Source: a virus
Length of the DNA: 22,971 nt
Virus record (IMG/VR): IMGVR_UViG_3300027782_000383
Location: 1 to 22,971 of that record
Strand: one strand, 5' to 3'
The position numbers were made by a program, and so were the translations under genes. The number at the start of each line of letters is the position of its first letter. Within the stretch, counting starts at the first letter, position 1. Under the pieces are notes generated by a model, which was not told the origin of the DNA, made no database searches, and saw only the letters and a list, made by a program, of their open reading frames with translations. Shown in pieces: positions 1 to 7,004 of this stretch.

Positions 1-22
1 AGCTATCGGGATTAGTCCGGCG

Positions 23-44
23 GGCAGGGTTCTAGTCCCCTGCC
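23..44. other. Short perfect hairpin near the left edge
   Basis: Bases 23-29 pair perfectly with 38-44 (7 bp, GC-rich) around an 8-base loop. It is the leftmost of three hairpins beyond the 3' end of the leftward operon. The loop core resembles a tRNA T-loop, but a proper 5-bp T stem does not form. Role unknown; it may belong to a termination region. Confidence 0.4.
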
Positions 45-54
45 ATCGCGTGTA

Positions 55-85
55 GGGGGCAGCGCAAGCGCCGGATGCTGCCCCC
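55..85. other. GC-rich 9-bp hairpin in the left intergenic region
   Basis: Bases 55-63 pair perfectly with 77-85 (9 bp) around a 13-base loop that itself contains a small GCGC-AA-GCGC self-complementary element at 62-71. There is no T-tract on either strand, so an intrinsic terminator is not supported. It lies between two other hairpins. Confidence 0.4.
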
Positions 86-89
86 ACCC

Positions 90-157
90 CCCATCTGCCA
101 AGGAACGCACGCGCACCATGGCCCAGCGGCGTTCCTTGGCGGATGGGTTCTATTTCG
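90..157 (+). terminator. Long stem-loop, probable rightward intrinsic terminator
   Basis: Bases 90-108 pair with 129-147: 19 consecutive pairs with one T-G at 96/141, around a 20-base loop (109-128). Read on the plus strand, the stem is followed at 148-157 by TTCTATTTCG, a T-rich tail, and the single odd pair becomes an acceptable U-G wobble. Read on the minus strand, it becomes an A-C mismatch and no U tract follows. The structure therefore fits best as a terminator for rightward transcription arriving from outside the window. It sits directly beyond the holin stop codon (150-152), so it could also protect the 3' end of the leftward mRNA. Confidence 0.5.
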
Positions 158-551
158 CCGCCACGCCGCGCACCTTCTCGAACGTCCTAAGCCCACCAAG
201 GCCTAACATGCCCGTGAGGACGGTCATCAGCGTGCCCATGTCAAATGGGACCACGATGGGGTCATGCCCGAACAGGACCGCCAACCAGCTAAGTAGGGGC
301 AGGATCACAAAATGGAGCGCGAACGCCGCGCCGCAGATCCAGCCAATGCCAGGACGCCAGCCAGCGACAAACACGCTGCTACTGGCGGCTTCAATCTTGT
401 TTATGTCGATCTGTTGCTGCACGCCCGCTATGGCGGCATCCATCTGCGCCTTGACTAACTGCGCCTCTGCGCTGGCGCGGGCGGCGGGGTCGGGCCAGAT
501 CCGGCTTATCAGGGTTTCAGCCAGACCGGCTACTGCGCTTACAGGGTCCAT
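150..551 (-). CDS. Holin, 3-TM phage holin type
   Basis: A 133-aa protein that resembles the phage 3-TM holin family (Holin_3TMs), which makes the inner-membrane lesion that times lysis. Residues 1-50 are helical and polar, with a helix rich in Ala and Gln. The hydrophobic part starts at a GWRPGIGW motif (about 64-71), typical of this family, followed by a membrane segment at about 68-92 and another at about 100-122, with a basic C-terminus. The start overlaps the stop of the primase-helicase gene as TAATG (549-553), so translation is probably coupled. It is the last gene of the leftward replication operon, far from the endolysin, which is unusual. The family call is from recognition of the sequence pattern, not from a search. 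Confidence 0.75.
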   Translation of the reverse strand: MDPVSAVAGLAETLISRIWPDPAARASAEAQLVKAQMDAAIAGVQQQIDINKIEAASSSVFVAGWRPGIGWICGAAFALHFVILPLLSWLAVLFGHDPIVVPFDMGTLMTVLTGMLGLGGLRTFEKVRGVAAK

Positions 552-2851
552 TATCCAGATCCTTTCACAACGCTAAGGGTGGGTGGCGCTGGTGGCTCGA
601 CCATGCGCCGCAAGTCTGATTTGCTCATACGGGCCATGTCGGGCGCAACAAACAAGTGCTTCTTTGTCGGTAGTTCCCCAGACGACACGCGCCCCAGATC
701 CTTCCAGCCCGCCTCCTTCAGCGCGTGGAACAGGTTATTCGGGCCTATGAAGGTACCGGCGGGCGCCATCGCCGCCAAGCGCGAACAGACGGCGTGCCAT
801 GGCCCGCCAACGACACCCTTGGCAAACTCGCCCCGGCGCGTCTCCATCAACTCCAACAAGTACCCTTCTGCTGCGCTCATGCTGCTCTCCACCAGATTGC
901 GCTTCCAGTCCGTGACCGGCGGCGCGGCGGCAGGATTGAAGGCAGACACGTCGCGGGCGTACAGCCAAGCCGCGCACGCCTCAAACCCGCCCGCCTTGTA
1001 CCAAGACCAGAGCCGTACAGACGCCTCGGCAGACAGGCGCGCGGCGGTGGACCAGACGGCAAACCAGCGCCGGTCCTGCGTCGGCAGGGTCAGGGGGACG
1101 TAATCGTTTGTGAACGCCAGCACCAGCAGCCGGTTGACCAGGTCATAGGGCGCGCGGTTCTTGCGGTTGATCGAGATCACGTCAGGCGGCGCGGCGATGA
1201 TAGGTTTGAGTTTGTTTGCCAAGGCTCGACGGGCGCTCGCGTCCGTCTCCCGCAATTCGTTAAGGACGACGACTTCGGACTGGTAATGGTAGTCAAAATC
1301 ACTGTCGAGTTTCTTACCGTCCACCAGACCGTAGTTTTTGAGATCGGGTCCACATACTGCCCAGATAAAGGGGGCATATAATGTGTCCTTCCCAATACCC
1401 TCGTCGCCTCCGTGTAAGATAGCATGGTTCACCTTTATCCTAGGGTTTTGGACCTTGAAGGCCAACACGTCCAGCACATGCTCACGCTCGACCGCCTCGG
1501 GTATCAGAGCCTCGACATGCTCCAGCCATGGCGACACGTCGCCGCTGCCCGTCACCGCCGGCCTGGCGTTCAGCCATGTGTTGCCATAGACGTCGCCCGA
1601 TCGGTAGACCAGCGCCGTCTCGCCGGGGGCGTAGGTCAGCCCTTGCAGGGTGCGCCCACCGCCGCCCTGGCGGTTCTCGTCATAGGCCACGGACGCCTCG
1701 ACGGCGCGGCCAGACCGGATCGACTTGCAGGCGATGTGCCGGAACAGCGCATCAAAGTTGGCGCGGGTCAGATCGCGGCGCGTCTCCAGATCGAAGTAGC
1801 CGTTGTCGGCCATGATGTAGGCAAAACGTTCGTACCATGCTGCCCGCTCGATCCGGCCCATCTCTGCCCGGTCCACCTCGGCCACCCGCGCGGCGGCGGC
1901 GTCGGGAAACTCGTCGGTGGGCGTCAGGCGCTCCCGTACCTTCGCCATGCGCTCGGCCAGCAATTCGTTCCGCAGCCCGTGCTGGACCCTTGGGCCCCCC
2001 TGTTCAAACACCCAGTCAAGGAACGCCGTGCTGTTCAGATCCTCACAATGCCCATGATAGCAGCAAAACGAGCGGTCGAGCGGGCGATATCTGGCCTCGA
2101 TCTGCCCGTCCGTGTGCGCCGCATTGTTGGGGCAAACCACACCGCACCAGCCCTCGGCGTTGGTGCGTGACAGCACCAGCCCATGCTCGTTCAGCCATTG
2201 CAGGACCGTGTCCGCGCCCGTGTCGGCCAGACGCAGTGTTTTGTGGCTGGCGGTGTCGGCCTCGTCTGGCGTGACGCCCAGCGCCTCGCATATCTCGGGC
2301 AAAGAATATTCTCTGTCAGGATGGAACTCGACCAGCCGGCTTGCGAAGCTATCACGACCGGGCTTCAGATTGATGGACCCCGGTATGCGGAAGTTGCGGA
2401 CGGCGTTGGTAGCGCCGGGGTCTGTGTAGCCCGCCGCCGCTATGGCTTTGATGGCGGCGGTATAGTCGCCCGTGGATGGTTGGGCGCTGAAGGCGTAGCC
2501 CCACTGGAAGCTGCCGGGGCTTGTCTCCATCACCCATGTCGGCGGCAGGGGCGGCGTGTTCGGTGCCTTCTCGGTCCCCACGTCGTCCAGCATCATGCAC
2601 AGAACGAAGGCAGCATTGGCGCTGCTGGCGGACGGCTTGCCGTCGCGGAAGCGGTCCAGCATGAAGCAGCCAGTGTTCATGTACCAAGCGCCGTCTGTCT
2701 TGCGGCCTGGCAGATAGGCGGGCCAAGTGTAGGCCAGCGTGCCGTCGCCGTGCGTCTTCTGGACGCCGTCACGCATGATTGCCTTCTGCTGGACCAGCAA
2801 CGCCGTCTCGCCCTCGGGTGCCAGACTGGTGATGTACTCGACAAAATTCAT
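551..2851 (-). CDS. Phage replicative primase-helicase (AEP-like primase plus SF3/D5-like ATPase)
   Basis: A 766-aa protein likely to prime and unwind DNA at the phage fork. The N-terminal part (about 1-200) looks like an archaeo-eukaryotic/RepB-type primase: MLDDVG at 87-92 would hold the metal-binding aspartates, and RNFRIPGS at 152-159 matches the conserved basic motif. A possible zinc finger follows, with C240, H246, C264, H266 and C269. The C-terminal ATPase has a Walker A GGDEGIGKDT (481-490), a hydrophobic strand ending VVVLNEL (527-533) as the Walker B equivalent, and an FTNDY...QDRRWF block (580-597) seen in DUF5906/VapE-type phage helicases. Its start overlaps the polymerase stop as ATGA (2848-2851) and is preceded by a GGAGAGG ribosome site. 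Primase assignment is moderate; the helicase is firm. Confidence 0.85.
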   Translation of the reverse strand: MNFVEYITSLAPEGETALLVQQKAIMRDGVQKTHGDGTLAYTWPAYLPGRKTDGAWYMNTGCFMLDRFRDGKPSASSANAAFVLCMMLDDVGTEKAPNTPPLPPTWVMETSPGSFQWGYAFSAQPSTGDYTAAIKAIAAAGYTDPGATNAVRNFRIPGSINLKPGRDSFASRLVEFHPDREYSLPEICEALGVTPDEADTASHKTLRLADTGADTVLQWLNEHGLVLSRTNAEGWCGVVCPNNAAHTDGQIEARYRPLDRSFCCYHGHCEDLNSTAFLDWVFEQGGPRVQHGLRNELLAERMAKVRERLTPTDEFPDAAAARVAEVDRAEMGRIERAAWYERFAYIMADNGYFDLETRRDLTRANFDALFRHIACKSIRSGRAVEASVAYDENRQGGGGRTLQGLTYAPGETALVYRSGDVYGNTWLNARPAVTGSGDVSPWLEHVEALIPEAVEREHVLDVLAFKVQNPRIKVNHAILHGGDEGIGKDTLYAPFIWAVCGPDLKNYGLVDGKKLDSDFDYHYQSEVVVLNELRETDASARRALANKLKPIIAAPPDVISINRKNRAPYDLVNRLLVLAFTNDYVPLTLPTQDRRWFAVWSTAARLSAEASVRLWSWYKAGGFEACAAWLYARDVSAFNPAAAPPVTDWKRNLVESSMSAAEGYLLELMETRRGEFAKGVVGGPWHAVCSRLAAMAPAGTFIGPNNLFHALKEAGWKDLGRVSSGELPTKKHLFVAPDMARMSKSDLRRMVEPPAPPTLSVVKGSG

Positions 2852-4788
2852 TTGCCATACCTCTCCATGGTGGATACCTCGACGGCAAGGGGTAGCCCTT
2901 TAGCCCAGCCTGGCGGGGTACACATGATACGCTCTAGATCCGCCTTTGCACGGGCCGGATCGTCCGTTTCGATCACAATCTCGTCGTGGACGTGCAACAC
3001 CACATCATGTGCGTGGCCGTCCAATACGGTCAGTGAGTGTCTCAATATGTCGTGTGCGACGGCCTGCGTGACATTTTCACACGCCAGACCGGACCAAAGC
3101 CTTGCCCTCGGCCACGTCTTGGCGTCCTGCGCTGGCTTCCACGCCGCCTTGGCGTAAGACAGCCCGTCCTCGCCCAGCCGGGCGTAGGGGTAGCACAGAA
3201 TGCGACCGCTAGGCAGCATGTACCAAAGGTGCTGCTTGTCGAACAGGTAGGTGATGTGACCGGCGCTAAACTCACGGCCAGGGTGATGCATGGCGGCGGT
3301 ATACGCCCGCTCCAGCGCGCCCCAGAAATGGACGGCCCACTGGTTGGCGCGCCGCCAACCGTTGACCATAACCCGCGCCTCGGCCTCGGGCATCAGCAGC
3401 CCGTAGACCCGGCCCATGGCGGCGAACGCGCCCACGCTACCGCCGAACCCGCAGGCTAGTTCCTGCACCTTGCCGATCTGGCGCTGGTCCTTGGTAACGG
3501 CCTCGACCGGCACGCCGAACGTGGCGCTGGCGTTGGTCTTGTAAATGTCAGCACCCGTCTCGAACAGGCGCAGCTTCGCCTCGCCCAGCCCCGACAGCCA
3601 CGGGTTGACCCGCGCCTCGATGCTGGCCCAGTCGGCCACCACCAGATGCTTGCCGGGGGCGGGCAGCAGCGCCGGGCGCAGCATACCCTTCAGCACGTCA
3701 GTTACCCGGCGCCCGTACTGCGGCACGATGGGCGCACCGGCCACCATGGCGGCACGCACCGCCTCTGGCTCCTTGGCGCAGACGCGGGCGAAGTTATGGA
3801 CCTGAGCGCCGTAGGACGACGCCCGGCCCGTGGCAGAGCCACCGGCAAACACGAACGCACCGCGCACGCGGTGATCTTCCTCGTCGGCCAGCCCGGCCAA
3901 ACGCTGGAACTTCGCCACACTGCTGGCCCACAGATCGTCGGCGCACTGAATGACCTCGGCAACCTCGACCGGCACCTCGTCGGTATTCTCGTCGGCCAGC
4001 ACCAGCAGGGACGCGCGGGCGTTCTTGTCAATGCTGACCTTGCCCTCTTTGCCCACCATCAGCTTGCGGGCCTCGGGGCCGACCCGGTCCCAGACCCACT
4101 GGCGCATCTTGGGTGACCGCACAGACGTGAGCGCCCCTTCAGACACCTCAACGACGACCCGCTGGATCTCGTCTAGTTCCTTGGCAGCGTACGCCTGTGC
4201 GGCCACGGCCAGAGGTAGGTCCAGCAGGACGCCCCGGTCGTTGATCCGTTCGTTGACGTGGTACTCGGCCAGTTCGATGGGCGTCAGGTCACGCATGACG
4301 CGCGAGAAGGCGCGGGTAGCCCGCACGTCCTGTTCGCAATACTCGACCATCTCGGCCAGCAACTTGTTGTCCGACCTGAACGTGCCATCCTTTTGCGGCA
4401 CCGACAAGGCGCGGATCAACTGGTTGCCCCGGTGGTCCTTCTTCATACCCGCGCCAGCAAACCGGCCCACGTCTTCCAGCGAGCCAGGCGCGCAGTTGGC
4501 GCGGGCCTGTGCGGCGGTGCAGTAGAACTGTCCGAGGGCAAAATTCTGGCCTAGTACATACCAGAAGATGAGCCGCTCGAAGGCGGCATTGTGCGCGCGG
4601 ATCTGGCCGTGGTGGCTATATACCCGTTCGGGAAATGGTTGCCACGGCAACCACGTCCGCACCTCTTCATCATCGAAGGCGTAGGACATGCACAGCACCT
4701 CGGTGCTGCCGTGCTGGGCATAGTTGTAGACGCCTCGCGTCCGTAAATCGCAACGGGAGCGCGTCTCAAAATCGATCCAGAGTATCAT
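2848..4788 (-). CDS. Family A DNA polymerase with 3'-5' exonuclease
   Basis: A 646-aa phage replicative polymerase. The proofreading domain comes first: exonuclease motif I IDFE (D6, E8), motif II with N67 in AHNAAFE, and motif III with Y150 and D154. The polymerase domain has the SATGRASS template-binding segment (318-325), motif A VVADWASIEAR with catalytic D386, motif B RQIGKVQELACGFGG (436-450, K440), and motif C VHDE with D602. There is no 5'-3' nuclease domain, as usual for phage enzymes; the length is normal. The ATG at 4788 is chosen because motif I begins at residue 5. A 64-base gap upstream holds a strong hairpin whose base lies 12 bases from the start codon, so expression may be controlled there. 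Confidence 0.95.
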   Translation of the reverse strand: MILWIDFETRSRCDLRTRGVYNYAQHGSTEVLCMSYAFDDEEVRTWLPWQPFPERVYSHHGQIRAHNAAFERLIFWYVLGQNFALGQFYCTAAQARANCAPGSLEDVGRFAGAGMKKDHRGNQLIRALSVPQKDGTFRSDNKLLAEMVEYCEQDVRATRAFSRVMRDLTPIELAEYHVNERINDRGVLLDLPLAVAAQAYAAKELDEIQRVVVEVSEGALTSVRSPKMRQWVWDRVGPEARKLMVGKEGKVSIDKNARASLLVLADENTDEVPVEVAEVIQCADDLWASSVAKFQRLAGLADEEDHRVRGAFVFAGGSATGRASSYGAQVHNFARVCAKEPEAVRAAMVAGAPIVPQYGRRVTDVLKGMLRPALLPAPGKHLVVADWASIEARVNPWLSGLGEAKLRLFETGADIYKTNASATFGVPVEAVTKDQRQIGKVQELACGFGGSVGAFAAMGRVYGLLMPEAEARVMVNGWRRANQWAVHFWGALERAYTAAMHHPGREFSAGHITYLFDKQHLWYMLPSGRILCYPYARLGEDGLSYAKAAWKPAQDAKTWPRARLWSGLACENVTQAVAHDILRHSLTVLDGHAHDVVLHVHDEIVIETDDPARAKADLERIMCTPPGWAKGLPLAVEVSTMERYGK

Positions 4789-4800
4789 GGTGCGCTACTC

Positions 4801-4837
4801 GCCGGCGGGCTTGGGGGGAGACAACCCGCCCGCCGGC
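4801..4837 (-). promoter_or_regulatory. Perfect hairpin just upstream of the DNA polymerase start
   Basis: Bases 4801-4810 pair perfectly with 4828-4837 (10 bp, all G/C) around a 17-base loop. It fills most of the 64-base gap between the 219-aa gene and the polymerase gene. The stem base is 12 bases from the polymerase ATG, and the only weak ribosome site (GGCGAG) overlaps it, so folding could hide the start. No U tract follows on the minus strand, so it is not a classic terminator. A regulatory role is inference. Confidence 0.45.
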
Positions 4838-4852
4838 TTTCGCACTCCCGTG

Positions 4853-5512
4853 TTAGGCGCTGCGGCGACGACGGCGGGGCTGGACGCCCTCGTCGCTGGC
4901 TGCGGCCTCGGGAGCCTCTTCGACCGGCGGCGTAGTATCGCCGGTCAGTGCCACCCACTTCAGCACCTCAAACACGGGCGTGTAGATGCGCCCGTAGGAC
5001 TTGTGCTGATAGTGTTCCTTCTTCAGCAGGACGACGGGCACGATGTGCTTCTCGTCCTTGTCGACCTGGTCCGCAATCAGGTTACCCAGTGCAGTGACAG
5101 CCTTGCGGCCGCCCACGCTGGTCACCGTGTAGCGGGCTTCCATGCCCTCGTCCTCGCCGCTCACGCAGCGGAGGTTGACGCCGACCTGGACCTCCCACCC
5201 ACGGGCAGCGCCAGCGGGTACAGGACCAGTCTCGGGCAGAGGCTCGGAGACAGGCGCCATCTTCTCAGACAGGACCACGCCCTCGCCCCATGCGATATAC
5301 CCATGCACGAAGGACATGGGGTTGACAGCCCAGCGGCTGCCTTCCTCGACCTCGTCCTGATCTTTACCGAAAACCCAATGGCCGGTCTTGTCCATCTTGA
5401 GGATGACCATGCCGCCGCTGGTGTCGGTCCCTGCGTTCATAGAACGCAGAGCGGAGGAGAGGGACTTTGCGCTGGGCAGACCCGCGCCAGCAAACTTTAC
5501 GATGTCAGTCAT
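4853..5512 (-). CDS. Uncharacterised phage replication-module protein, candidate ssDNA-binding protein
   Basis: A 219-aa protein whose family I do not recognise by name. It lies between a PD-(D/E)XK nuclease and the DNA polymerase, the place where phages of this kind usually encode their single-strand binding protein (DUF2815 or gp2.5-like). What can be seen: a start MTDIVKFAGAGLPSA, a mixed alpha/beta body rich in aromatic residues (W46, W61, Y72, W75, W106, Y128, Y168, Y173, Y177), a YGRIYTPVFEV strand near 173-183, then a flexible acidic stretch (about 192-208) and a very basic tail with five arginines (213-217). An acidic region followed by a basic end is unlike bacterial SSB. The start at 5512 is taken because an upstream in-frame codon would overlap the DUF2800 gene. 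The ssDNA-binding role is inference from position. Confidence 0.6.
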   Translation of the reverse strand: MTDIVKFAGAGLPSAKSLSSALRSMNAGTDTSGGMVILKMDKTGHWVFGKDQDEVEEGSRWAVNPMSFVHGYIAWGEGVVLSEKMAPVSEPLPETGPVPAGAARGWEVQVGVNLRCVSGEDEGMEARYTVTSVGGRKAVTALGNLIADQVDKDEKHIVPVVLLKKEHYQHKSYGRIYTPVFEVLKWVALTGDTTPPVEEAPEAAASDEGVQPRRRRRSA

Positions 5513-5525
5513 GTGTGTTTGTCCG

Positions 5526-6656
5526 TTATGAGAGTTTCGAGAGGGCCGCACGAAGATGCGGCCCGAACGTCAACGCCGCTGGGCGAGGATCAGCCTCGGG
5601 TGCCAGCGTGTTGCCTGATGAGACGCTCTCGACCAGATCGTCGGGGAGCGCCAATTTCTGTTTCTTGAGGACTTTCTCCATCTTGGCGGGCGACAGCAGT
5701 TCCTCTGGCTCCCACACGTCGGCGTCGGTCAGGCCCAGCGCCGTCAGGGCGCCGTAGGCCACACTGGGGTCGCGCCACTTCCGCGTGCCACGCTTGGCGA
5801 CCAGCTTGTAGCCCGGCACCGGCTTACCGGCCTCCAGCATCTGGAACGCCAGTTCGCGCAGCGACTTGACCCAGTCCTCAAGCATGTCTGCCTTCTGAAG
5901 ATACTCGCCAATCTTGGCGGCGTCGATACCTTCAAGCTGGCTGTTGACCACGCGGTCGAGCGCGCCGGTCATTACCGGGCAGACCGGCTTGGCCGCGCAC
6001 CAGCGGCACCAGTCACCGGACGCCAGCGGCGCGTCGGGCTTTTTGGCTACCTTCACCGCACGCACCAGATCCTTCTCAAACTTGTCGATGCGCGCGAACG
6101 TGGTCGTCCAGCGCCGGATGTGCGGAGGCTGGACGATCACCAGTTCAAGCGACTTGGCCCCCTCGGCCCACCATTCCAGACCCTCGGTGCGGAGGGCGGC
6201 GGCGGCGTAGAACATAAGCTGTTCGCTCTCTTCGGCCTCAACCGTGACGCCGTCGCCAAACTTCCAATCCAAGACGATAGCCCTATCACCAACGCGACAC
6301 AGAAGATCGGTGCTACCAAACACGCCAGGTAAACGGTCACCAAAACCGACGCGGTTCTCGACTGAAAATTCCATGATACTGTCGGGGTCGATCTCATTCA
6401 GTAACTCCAGCGCCGGGATCAGCTTCGCCGACATGAGATCCCACGTCAGTTCGATGCCGTTGTACGTTGTACCCAGATAGTCTGACGCTGCCACGCCCTT
6501 GTCGAGGATTTCCGCAATGGTGTTGTGCAGCAGGGTGCCCTCGTCCGCGTAGGACGACGACGGTTGCGGCGGCATCTTGGCGACCAGCGCGACCGAGCCG
6601 GGGCAGTTCATCACCCGCTTAGCCGTGCTGCCGCCTACGATAGTTGAGTGTTGCAT
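5526..6656 (-). CDS. DUF2800 protein, predicted PD-(D/E)XK exonuclease with Fe-S-type cysteines
   Basis: A 376-aa protein of the phage DUF2800 family, a member of the PD-(D/E)XK nuclease superfamily related to Cas4 and AddB/RecB nuclease domains. Visible motifs are the N-terminal AKRVMNCPGS (12-21), DEGTLLH (38-44, with H44), GVFGSTDLL with D117, the LDWKFG core (D130, K132) and ESEQLMFYA (143-151, Q146, Y150). Four cysteines fit the Cas4/AddB iron-sulphur pattern: C18, then C217-x2-C220-x5-C226. It probably processes DNA ends during phage replication or recombination. The ATG at 6656 is preferred over upstream codons because conserved residues begin at residue 10 and a GAGGG site lies just ahead. 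It is the first gene of the leftward operon. Confidence 0.85.
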   Translation of the reverse strand: MQHSTIVGGSTAKRVMNCPGSVALVAKMPPQPSSSYADEGTLLHNTIAEILDKGVAASDYLGTTYNGIELTWDLMSAKLIPALELLNEIDPDSIMEFSVENRVGFGDRLPGVFGSTDLLCRVGDRAIVLDWKFGDGVTVEAEESEQLMFYAAAALRTEGLEWWAEGAKSLELVIVQPPHIRRWTTTFARIDKFEKDLVRAVKVAKKPDAPLASGDWCRWCAAKPVCPVMTGALDRVVNSQLEGIDAAKIGEYLQKADMLEDWVKSLRELAFQMLEAGKPVPGYKLVAKRGTRKWRDPSVAYGALTALGLTDADVWEPEELLSPAKMEKVLKKQKLALPDDLVESVSSGNTLAPEADPRPAALTFGPHLRAALSKLS

Positions 6657-6734
6657 GTCAGCCCTCGTTGTCGATGCCTGACTTTCCGCTAGAAAAATGT
6701 TTGCGTCAACAAAAATCTTCCGGTAGGGTGACCT
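6657..6734. promoter_or_regulatory. Divergent control region between the two early operons
   Basis: This 78-base gap is the only place in the window where two genes start back to back. It has an AT-rich core at 6690-6720 in otherwise GC-rich DNA. On the minus strand a TTGACG box (6709-6704) is a good -35 match, with a weak GAAAGT at 6686-6681 after 17 bases. On the plus strand TTGTCG (6668-6673) and TAGAAA (6690-6695), 16 bases apart, form a weak sigma70-like pair. Promoters are likely here by layout; the exact boxes are uncertain. Confidence 0.45.
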
Positions 6735-7004
6735 ATGAAAGAACGAGACATCGAGGCGCACTTACGGGTGCGCGTTAAGGCGCTGGGCGGCACCGCCTAC
6801 AAGTTCGTGAGCCCCGGCCATGCCGGGGTCGCGGACAGGTTGGTGCTGCTGCCCGGCGGCGTCGTCTGGTTTATCGAGGTGAAGGCGCCCGGCGGCCGGC
6901 TATCTCCGCTGCAAGTACTGTTTGCGCGGCGGATGGCCGAGTTGGGGATGCAGTATCGGACCATATGGTCGAAGGAGGATGTGGACGCATGGCTAGAATC
7001 TTGA
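6735..7004 (+). CDS. VRR-NUC domain nuclease
   Basis: An 89-aa stand-alone VRR-NUC (PD-(D/E)XK) endonuclease, a family common in phages and thought to cut branched or modified DNA structures. Conserved features are E7 in the first helix, GVADRLVLLPG (31-41) with D34, the IEVK core (E48, K50), and the trailing GGRLSPLQ with Q60. The length matches other stand-alone phage VRR-NUC proteins, so the gene looks intact. It is the first gene of the rightward operon and overlaps the methyltransferase-like gene by 16 bases. In many phages this nuclease sits next to a SNF2-type helicase, as it nearly does here. Confidence 0.93.
   Translation: MKERDIEAHLRVRVKALGGTAYKFVSPGHAGVADRLVLLPGGVVWFIEVKAPGGRLSPLQVLFARRMAELGMQYRTIWSKEDVDAWLES

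Noticed and set aside
1-50. Possible tRNA 3' end because of GGTTCTAGTCC at 28-38
   Set aside because: A 5-bp T stem does not form with the 7-base loop, no anticodon arm can be built from bases 1-24, and no acceptor stem or suitable 3' end follows.
118-576. Plus-strand 152-aa frame across the left hairpin and the holin gene
   Set aside because: Its start lies in the hairpin loop and most of it is antisense to the holin, which has clear membrane segments.
1424-3157. Long plus-strand frames opposite the primase-helicase and polymerase genes
   Set aside because: They lie opposite genes with clear catalytic motifs, have Arg/Pro/His-rich low-quality sequence, and come from GC-rich codon structure.
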